Below are positions 1 through 8,100 of a stretch of DNA of 64,000 nucleotides, one piece after another. Positions within the stretch are counted from its first letter, which is position 1. Every line of letters begins with the position of its first letter. The DNA is from Lentisphaerae bacterium GWF2_57_35 (GTDB lineage Bacteria; Verrucomicrobiota; Kiritimatiellia; CAIQIC01; GWF2-57-35). Location of the stretch: assembly GCA_001804865.1 (NCBI GenBank), contig MHBK01000033.1, positions 1 through 64,000 on the forward strand, in the 5' to 3' direction. Under the pieces are notes generated by a model. It was not told where the DNA came from, did not search any database, and saw only the letters and a list, made by a program, of their open reading frames with translations. The position numbers and the translations under genes are program-made.

Positions 1-2
1 TC

Positions 3-411
3 GTGGAATTTGAGGGATGGGAGAAGGTCTTAAAGGACACGGCGCCGGTTACGCTTCAGGCGGAATATCGCGAAGCGGTTGTGAAGTTTCGTTATTGGTT
101 ATGGGCGGCGCGGAGGAAGACGACGGTCGAGGCGTTTAAGGAGCATCTGGCTTGGAATAAGTCGTACTTGTCGTCGGAGCGCTATGAAATTCGGCAGCAG
201 TCTTTGCGTTGGTATTACGACAAGGGGCGCAAGGCGCCGGCGGGGAACCCTGCGGTTGCCAGGGGGGTGGAAGTTTCCGCCGGCTTGAATACGATCCAGC
301 AGGGGGGCGGAGGAATTGCCTGCGGGAAAGCTGGCGGAGATTAACGATCTGCCAAGCTTGGGGCCATTTGATCTGGGGGACCGGCCTGGGCTGCTCAGGG
401 ACAACCCTTGA
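3..411 (+). pseudogene. Tyrosine recombinase (integrase) N-terminal relic, frameshifted
   Basis: The first roughly 77 codons match the SAM-like, core-binding N-terminus of integron/phage-type tyrosine recombinases (GWEKVLKD near the start, then FRYWLWAARR, AFKEHLAW and LRWYYDKGRK). After about base 240 the similarity leaves this frame, which ends at 344. A shifted frame resumes around 340 with EINDLPSLGPFDLG, a linker commonly seen before the catalytic part of such integrases, and stops at 409-411. No catalytic domain (R-H-R-Y) follows. The gene is therefore a broken 5' part, possibly beginning upstream of the window (the GTG at base 3 may not be the start). A MITE-like element is inserted directly after it. 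The family call is by motif recognition only. Confidence 0.6.
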
Positions 412-416
412 ATTAG

Positions 417-540
417 GATTCTGCTGAAAAAGCCGCCAAAACGTTTGTCTTTTCTTGTAGGCCGACTCTGCCGCGTGAGTCGTAGAGGCGACAACGCGGC
501 TGGCGTGAGTCGGCGTTCTTTGGACTTTTTCAGCAGAATC
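417..540. mobile_element. MITE-like non-autonomous element with perfect TIRs
   Basis: A 124-bp element bounded by a perfect 16-bp terminal inverted repeat (gattctgctgaaaaag at 417-432, ctttttcagcagaatc at 525-540). It is flanked by an exact 7-bp direct repeat, gaattag, at 410-416 and 541-547, as expected of a target-site duplication. Internally it is also palindromic: gccgactc 461-468 pairs with gagtcggc 507-514, and gccgcgt 470-476 pairs with acgcggc 494-500, so the single strand can fold into one long hairpin. It has no coding capacity. It was probably mobilised in trans by a transposase recognising the same ends. The mobilising family cannot be named from this copy. Confidence 0.8.
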
Positions 541-820
541 GAATTAGAATTTAGCGATGGCTTGCGAGATGAATCTGTGGTGGATCAAGAGCTTGGTGAT
601 TAGGGCCTCTTCAAAATGAACGGAAAGGGTGAAGCGATTTGACTGGCATGCTAACCCGCATTTCTCACCGCCCGGTGAGAAATGCGCCCCTCCGGGGCCG
701 CCGCGTGAGGTCGCGTTCCGCGCCCAACGCGGTCACGCGATGATGCGCCCCGATAAAATCGGGACGCAAACGGGGCTAAGGAAGAACTTTGAAAGGGCGA
801 AATACCTTATGCTGTGACCG
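541..820. other. Intergenic stretch without a credible gene
   Basis: With 412-540 this forms a gene-free stretch of about 400 bases downstream of the minus-strand operon. It holds the right target duplication of the MITE, the hairpin at 657-686, and low-information GC-rich sequence. The 62-codon open frame at 629-817 runs straight through the hairpin and has no recognisable protein character. I see no promoter I would defend. Confidence 0.6.
657..686. repeat. Near-perfect 14-bp palindrome, hairpin
   Basis: The arms cgcatttctcaccg (657-670) and cggtgagaaatgcg (673-686) are exact reverse complements separated by only two bases. There is no T-tract after either arm, so it is not a canonical intrinsic terminator. 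It may be a REP-like repeat unit or a 3'-end stabilising hairpin for the operon ending at 821. Confidence 0.6.
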
Positions 821-1273
821 TCACGGGATTCCCAAAAATTTCAACAGCTTCTGAACCTCCGCGCCGTCGCGCGGATAGGATTCGGCGTCGCACGTTTTCA
901 GGAAGGTCTGAATGACGTTGTTTCGGCGGGCGGTGTGTTCGCGTTCGTCGATTCGGCCGTCTGCGTAAAGGGCTTGTGCGGTTTCGAGTTGGGATTTCGC
1001 CAGACGGAATGCGGAGGTTAAGGGGCCGGGAACATCCGGAATGCCCAGGGACTCCTTAAGCCGCCGTTGTTCTTCCGGTAGGAAGCTGTGAAGCGGCATC
1101 CGCAGTTCCCGGCCCGAGGGTATGCGGAGGGTGATGGTAGTGCCGTCCAATGCAACCGGGGTGGCCTCCAGCGCATGCCCGGCTGCGTTGGTCCAGGTGT
1201 CGGCCGCCGTCGGCAAGGTCATAGCCAAGGCCAGTGCTGCCGTCATCAGTCCGAGCAAGGACCGCTCGTTCAT
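821..1273 (-). CDS. Small secreted SHD1-like domain protein
   Basis: 150 aa. Residues 1-24 form a Sec signal peptide (MNERSLLGLMTAALALAMTLPTAA). The next roughly 50 residues (TWTNAAGHALEATPVALDG, TITLRIPSGRELRMPL, SFLPEEQRRL) follow the pattern of the SHD1 domain found in many PVC secreted proteins: a W-T-x-A-x-G start, a central strand with a polar 'G-R-E' turn, and a closing L-x-x-E-D/Q helix. The C-terminal 70 residues are helical and unassigned. It is the last gene of the seven-gene minus-strand operon and its ATG overlaps the preceding stop (ATGA, 1270-1273), so it is likely translationally coupled. The substrate is unknown; SHD1 modules are generally thought to be protein-binding. Confidence 0.6.
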   Translation of the reverse strand: MNERSLLGLMTAALALAMTLPTAADTWTNAAGHALEATPVALDGTTITLRIPSGRELRMPLHSFLPEEQRRLKESLGIPDVPGPLTSAFRLAKSQLETAQALYADGRIDEREHTARRNNVIQTFLKTCDAESYPRDGAEVQKLLKFLGIP

Positions 1274-2136
1274 CTATGGATCTCCAGCCGGTACATTTTG
1301 TAAGTGTTGGTTGGGGTCACGTAGAAGAAGGTTCGGCTGGATTGCGCGGCGGTGCTGTTCATTCTTTCGGTGCTGCTGGGGCTGGTGCGGAAGGGGACGT
1401 GCGTCCAGGTGAAGCCCTGTCCGGAAAGAGCCTGCGGCGCGGCAAAGATTTCATAGGTCAGGCCCTGTTTTGTCCAGAAACACAGGGTGAGCAGGCCGTC
1501 GGCGTTCATCATCCATTGGTTCGCCTCGAACACATCGTCGGCCCATTCCGGTGCGGTCCCAGCCCCGAACTCGCCCTGGTTGGACACCTGATCGCCGTCG
1601 AAATCGTCCCCGGGCAGGACCTGATAGATGTTGGTGTAAAGGCCGCCGGAGTTATTGATGATCAGCGCGGTTTCCCACTGGTCGGATAACCCATCGCCGT
1701 CCACGTCTGTTCCCAGGTTCAGGTCTACGCGCACGGCGGCGCCCGGATTGCCGACGACCGGCAGCGACGAGCCGCCCATCAGGGTCTGTTCGATGCCATT
1801 CACCACCACGGAGACGGTCACCGTCTCTCCCTGACGCAAAGCATACGGGGCATACCGAGCGCCCGTTGCGTTGTCTATGGCCGCCTCGAGAATGTAATTG
1901 ATTCCATTGCCCAGTAGTTCGTTGGCCGTGTAACGGGCGCATTCGTTGGTCCCGTTCTTGAGGATGACCACCGTGTTGTCGCCGCGGAGAACGGGCCAGC
2001 CGTATTCGTCGGCGAGCAACCCGTAATAGCGAAAAGACGGCAGGGGAGGAGAGGCGAAGCAAAAGGATGAAGGATGAAGAATAAAGGATGAAAGAAGGAG
2101 CAACAAAAGAAGAAGAACCCGGCTTTGTTTATTCAT
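1270..2136 (-). CDS. Secreted protein with thrombospondin-3-like calcium motif
   Basis: 288 aa. A very leucine-rich signal peptide occupies residues 1-28 (eight or nine consecutive Leu). Residues about 145-190 carry acidic calcium-loop motifs, DVDGDGLSDQWE and DDFDGDQVSNQGE, typical of thrombospondin type-3 or dockerin-like repeats in PVC extracellular proteins. Residues 75-140 (GETVTVSVVVNGIEQTL) look beta-rich. The C-terminus (about 215-288: FWTKQGLTYEIFAAPQAL through FFYVTPTNTYKMYRLEIH) matches a recurrent module at the ends of such proteins. The start has a good Shine-Dalgarno, AGGTGA, six bases upstream. It lies 14 bases after the giant LamG gene and overlaps the next gene by 4 bases. 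Specific role unknown; probably an accessory or anchor subunit of the assembly. Confidence 0.65.
   Translation of the reverse strand: MNKQSRVLLLLLLLLSSFILHPSSFCFASPPLPSFRYYGLLADEYGWPVLRGDNTVVILKNGTNECARYTANELLGNGINYILEAAIDNATGARYAPYALRQGETVTVSVVVNGIEQTLMGGSSLPVVGNPGAAVRVDLNLGTDVDGDGLSDQWETALIINNSGGLYTNIYQVLPGDDFDGDQVSNQGEFGAGTAPEWADDVFEANQWMMNADGLLTLCFWTKQGLTYEIFAAPQALSGQGFTWTHVPFRTSPSSTERMNSTAAQSSRTFFYVTPTNTYKMYRLEIHR
2063..2090. repeat. aaggatga short tandem repeats inside a signal-peptide region
   Basis: Three near-tandem copies of aaggatga(a) at 2063-2070, 2070-2077 and about 2084-2091 encode, on the minus strand, part of the SSFILHPSSF stretch of the signal peptide of the 288-aa protein. 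Such low-complexity filler appears to have been co-opted into the coding sequence. Confidence 0.5.
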
Positions 2137-2150
2137 AAGTCACCTGGATG

Positions 2151-5100
2151 CTAATTTCCCGAATACGAGTATGTCTCGAAGAACAGTTTAATATCCTTGA
2201 TGCCGTTCCCGTCGCCTTGCGTTCCGTTAATGAAATACTCCAGCGCCAGCCGTCGGTCGCTGTTCAGCGTGCCGGCAGGGATGATCAGGCGCCACTGCGT
2301 GTTCCATACGGAACGGCCAATCAGGCGGCTGTTGTAATTCAGCTCCGAGGCGCTCAAACCACCGCCGTCGTGGTAGGCGCGCATCGACGCATACCGGCGC
2401 AGGGTCGCCAGGGAATCGGGCAATGAATCGTAGAGCGGTATCCAGTCCGGCGCGTTGATGTCCGCATTGCCGATGGCGTAGGGCACGGGGATGGCCTGGT
2501 CCTGCACTTGCCACGAACGCAGCGTGTTGCCGGTCAGATCGGAAGGCGAACGGATGATGTCCGTGCCAGCCGGCACCAGGTAGACGTGCGGCGTATTGGC
2601 CAGTCCGCCGCCTGCGCTTTCGGCGTTGTTGTTGTAGTTGCTGAACCAGATGCCGACGCTGCGGATCTTGGTGGCGAAGTGCGAGGGGTCATACGAGTGA
2701 TCGCCGCCGGCCAGCAAGTGCCCGAAGAAGTTGTGACCGAAGTCAATGGTCGTGCTGAAGGGGATCACGAACCCCGGCTCGGTCGCGTGGAGGCCGCCTT
2801 GGCTGGCGAAGGGGATGCAATAACGGCGGAACTCGGGGACGTCGAACAGATTGTCCACCTTGTAGGACGTCAGAACGGTGCGCCAATTCGCGTCGCCCGC
2901 GGCGCCCGGGACGATCCGGAACAGTTCGGTGCGCAGGGAGAACCGGCTGGTTTCCCGGTCGGGGTTGTTGAAACCCAGGCGCCCGTCGAGGACGGCCCAG
3001 TTCGCCTTCATGCGCGCAAGGATGTCGGACAAGCCCGGGTCGCCGACGGAGCCGCCGACCATGGGCGTTTCGTCCTCGATGCGTCCGAGGGTGCGCGCCC
3101 GGACCACGTCGCCCAGGAACCGGCTGCCGGGAGCCGTGGCCGATTCCGTGGGCAGCAGGCCGGTCTCGTAGTCATAGGCTTTGGCGGCCATGTAAGTATA
3201 GAAGGCCGCCAGGTCGAAGGCCGAGTTATACCGGCTGAGCTGGTCGTTTCGGAAGACGCGGAAGGCCATGTCGCTGTAGCGCAAGGTAGCGATCCGATTG
3301 GCTGCTTCCTGGCGGAACCATTCGCGGTTGGAGAGCAGTCGTTCGCCTTCCTGTTCGACGGCGATCATGCTCTGATAGGCTTGCTGGAGGGACTGGAAGG
3401 CCACTTGGGTCGCCAGGAGTTGTTCTTCCTGACGCCGGACCATCTCGCCGATTTGCGTTTCTTGATCGATTCGCTCGAGACTGTAGTCCTGGATAAGCTT
3501 GGCCATTATCGCTGCGTATTCCATCGATTGCACGCCCCATTCGACGCCGATGGCTCCGAGTTCGAGCTTGATCGCCTTCGCGGTCATGATCTCGCCCTTG
3601 GCCACGTTTTCTTCCACGATCGGCAATCGGATTGGGGCATAGATGTCGCCCCCTTCGGCCGTGCCGACGATGGTGCTCATGGGAATGCCCGTTGTTTTCT
3701 TGACGATCTTTTTGTCGTACCCGCCCTTTTTCCATTCCACGAGCATCTTCTGCAAGCCGTTATACGCGGCATAATTGGCTTGCGCCCATTTCATGCTGCT
3801 AAAAGTAATATCCAGCCCTAATCCCGCCGCCTTGTACGGCGCGAAGGTCTGGGTGTACCAGTCGAAGGTTTCATTCAGATACTCCGTATTGTTCACGAAC
3901 ATCTCCAAAGAGTGTCGATAGGCCAGCAACTGCCGGAGAAATTCGCCGTAGGCCATCTGCAGGCGGCCTTCAGCCTGGCGCGTGCCGGTCCAGATCGTGG
4001 GCTTGCACGGCAATCCGTTGGCGGCGTTGTAGAACGTAATGGCATTGGACGAGTTTTCGGTCAGCACGCCCGGCGGTTGATTGGTGGCGAACCCGTAGGG
4101 GTTCATGATGGAAGCGCTGCCTTCGCCTTCAAAGACGTAGGTATGGGCAAAGATAGGCTGCACCTCGGTCCCGCTCCAACCCAACGCCTCCATGTCCACG
4201 TACATGTAATGGTAGACGTCGGGGCCGTCGTAGCCCTGCGCGTAGGTCTGGCCCGTGCCGATGTCGTCGGAGTAGGGGTACCCATAAATCTCGATGAGCT
4301 GGCGCTTGTAATCCAACTCCTGACCGGCTGTCGCAGTCTGGAATTCATAAGCGCCCTTTTGCTGTTGGCGAAGCAATCGACCGGACTCCTGGGCCGCCTG
4401 GAATACGAGGTCGGCGTTGTTCAACGCCTTTTCCGCGCGGGCCAGGATCTGCTCGAAGTGCGTGTTGCCGCTGTCGATCTCGCTGGGGCTGATGTCGAAC
4501 GGAATCGACGTGCGGGCGAGACCGAGCGGGTTCAAGCCTTGGTCGGCGTTGTTCACGGTCTCCTGGACCGCGGCCAGATTGTCCGCGATTTCGGGCAGCG
4601 CCTTCACCGACGAGCGGTCGATCTTGAGGATGCCCGGATCGTCGTAGTCGTAATTGATCGCCAGCTCCGGCATGTCGGCGGTCCAGTCCGAGGCGCCTTC
4701 GGTCTGCGCGCTAAAGCCGTTGTAGGACCGGTCCATCAGGATCTCGCCGTCGCCTTCGTTCAACGGCCAATAGGCGACCAGGCCGTCTTCTCCGCCGTTC
4801 AGACGCCGGTTCATGTGGTCGGCGATGTCGCCTGCCGCGCGGGCTCCGCCCCAGATTCTGATTTCGCAAACAGCTCCCGCAAACGAGACCTCGTTCTCCA
4901 GGATCGCTTGCCCAAAGAAGTTATTGGTGCGGATGACCGTCGCGGGCGTCAGTTGTCCCGACGCCTGTTGCACCAGCGCGCCGTTGACATAAAGGCTCGC
5001 GGTGTTCGTCGTGAGAACCGCGGCCACATGAATCCATTGTCCGGTAGCCAATGCGGTGTTGGCGCTGATCATGGATTGTGTGCCGCCGGTGAAAATCGTA

Positions 5101-8100
5101 AGGCTGGGAGCCCGGTTGGTCGCTTGCAGTTCAAGCAGCACCATTTCGGTTTGATCCTCGTTGGCGAACGACAGGACATTCATGACGTTGGATACGCCGT
5201 GCGCCTGAAGATTGATCCACAGTTCGATCGTGAAATCGCCGTCGAAGTAGGTGCTTTCCGGGAACAACGCATAACCGCTTCCGTTTAGCGCCAGCGAGGT
5301 TTCGTTGGTCAGCCAGGACGAGGGCAGGGGCACGAGCGAGTTGCCCACCATCCAGTTGCACAGCGCCCCTACGCCGACGCGCGAGCCCCACTGGCCGACG
5401 CCCCAGGCCCGGTTGGTGTTGCTGTCCACGTAACCGGGGAACAGGTCCGCGCTGGATTCGCTGTAGGATTGCCGGTAAGTGCGCCGGATGATGTCGAGGC
5501 CGGCCCGCGATAACGCCGAGGCGGATTCGGAGAATTTCTTTTCGTCGAAGTAGTCCGCGTCGATGGTCACGTCGTTCATCAGCATCGGCGAGATGGACGG
5601 CAGCCCCCAGTCGAACGTGGGATGGCGCAGGAGCGAGTAATAAGAGCCCACCGCGTCCAGGTAGTAGCCCCAGGCGTCGCCGTGGCCTTGCGGGAAGCGT
5701 TCCTTGGCGGTCGTCGCGTCGACGATCACGTTCGTGTGTCCGGCGATGTCGTAGTTGACCGAATAAGCCACCTCGCCCGCGTTGATGCCCTTGGTATAAT
5801 TCCAGTACAGGCGGTTGTACACGGGAGTCAGGCCCATGCCCGGCGCCAGCGTCGGGTTGCTGCGGCCGCGCAGAAGGGCGAGTTCCTCGTCCAGCAACGA
5901 CGGAACCTGGCTGTCGAAACAAAACAGCGAGGAGGCGTAGGCGCCGTAATCGATGGGCAGAACGGCTGCGTTGTTGACGACCACCGAGGACCCAAAGCCG
6001 ATCGTCGGATCCATGGCGTCGGCGTAGGCTTCGTTGCCCAGCAGCATGTAGAGGTCGTTCAGCCGCGAGGCGGCCAGGAGGAGCTGCTGATTGGCGTCGG
6101 CATCCGGGTTGCCGTCTGCGTCCAGAATATCCTGCGCGGTGTTGAGGACCGTTTTATAAAGCTGGATGAGGCCGACATTATTGATGTTGTCCTGGTTGAG
6201 CGCTACGGCGCCCTCGTAGGGCGGGCCCGCCTGCTGGAGCATGGATATCTGCGTCTCCACGGGATTGTTGTAGAGATCGCGCATGCGCTGCTCGAACGGG
6301 GTCAGCGAGTTCAGGATGCGCTGCACCCAGCCTTCGGCCAGGGCGAAGCTGGTGAATTCGCTCCAGTTCGTGCCCACGACGGACGCCACGGTGTTGGAGA
6401 TTGCGCGGTACCTCACGGCAAAGAATCGGTTAAGCAGGTCTTCAGGCGACTGCCCATCGATGTCCAGGAAGTTGATGCCGACGCCCTGGGTATACACCGC
6501 GCACGCGATCGGATCGGAGGGGGTCGTGCCGTTGGGATTGGGTTCGGTCCAGCGCCAGTCAAACTCGTAGTTGCCCGGGTTCCCGGCGAAGTCGAGGCTG
6601 AAGAGCATGCTCACTTGTTCCGAGAGCAGGTTGTAGGGATCTTGCATCGGAATCACCGCGCCGGACGCCAGGTTGGTCGTGACGCGCAGGAGGGACAAGG
6701 TTATGGGCAGGGATGGCGATACGCCCATAACGGGATTCGTGGCGTTGTTGAAAGCCAGGGCGACGTATCCGGCGCCGCTGCCGGGCGCGTTCAGAGCGAT
6801 CCCGGTGAACGGCTGGTTCGGGGCCAACTCCACGGCGGAAATGCCCATCAGGTTGACGGCCTGCGTCCATTCGGCCAGGTATTCGTTGTTGCTGGCCACC
6901 AATGACGTGAGGATGGCGCGCTGGTTCGCATTCAGCACGTTGTCCAGCAGGTAAGGATCTCCGGCCACGGGCTGCTGCAGTTCGCCGATCAGCACCAGGT
7001 TGCTGCTGCTGAGCATGGGATTGTAATAGAACCGTTCGGACAGTTCGGGCGGCAGGCCATTGAAGTAATAGAGGCCGTTGCGCACGTACACGTTCGGCTC
7101 TCGGCCGCCCACGACAAATCCGTAGGCATCCAGCGAGCGGGGAAGCGTTGCGCCGCGCGCGCAGATCGGGTCAAACAGGAATACGCTGCGGTTGTTCAAG
7201 TTGGTGTCTGCGTACGACGACTGCTGGTAGACCACGTCCACGCTCAATTGGTTCCAGATATCCGGCAGGCCGTTCGCGGCCTCGGTCAGCGTCGCGCCGA
7301 CATCCATGGTCGGAATCGCGTCCGGCCAACTGATGGTCCACGTCACCGCCTGCGGCTGGCCGTTGGTCGGATAGCTGGACTTTGTGTAAGCCTGCGCCGT
7401 CAGCGAGGGCAGCCACGGGATGGGCGTGCCGACGGCCGGTTGCAGGTTCGACGCGATGCCGGGGAACCAGAACGAAGGTTGCTTCGGGTAGTAATTGCGC
7501 ATGATCACGGTGGAGGTGTCCGTGGGACCAATCCCGCCGGCCAGCGCGAACCAGGCTTTGGTGCGGGCCTGCCAGGCCGCGCCCGTGTCCAGGATATCAT
7601 TGCCCGTCCAGTGGTTGGGCAGGAGATCCAGCGGATGCGGGCCGTCGAGTTCGGCGCCGGCGGTCGTTTCCTGGTGGAAGGTCTGGAACACCCGGCTGGT
7701 GGTCACAATCTGGAAAACGTCCATGCCGGGTATCCCGGTGAGGGGATCGGTGTAGTCCACGAGCACATACGGTTGCGACTGGCCGAAGGGGGTGTTGAGG
7801 TCGTTCCGAAACGCGTAGGCCACATCGTATCCGTCTTCGCGGTTCAGGAAGGCATGTTCCTCATTCGGATTATAGCCGGGCAGGTTCACATTGTTCTGGT
7901 AGTAAATGGAGGCGTGCTGCTCAGGGGTGTAGCGCCGGGATCCGAGCGCCGGGGCGCCGGGTTCTTGAAGGTTGGCATTGATCAGCAAGGCCTTGTAGCC
8001 ACTCACCTGGTCCTGGATCAGATGCCCTTTGTACGGATCGAATGGGAAATACGCCACCAAGTCCTTGGTGTTCATGTTCTCGGGATCGTTGATCATCGCC

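Noticed and set aside
629-817. 62-codon open frame on the plus strand
   Set aside because: It runs through the perfect hairpin at 657-686, has no ribosome site and no protein-like composition.
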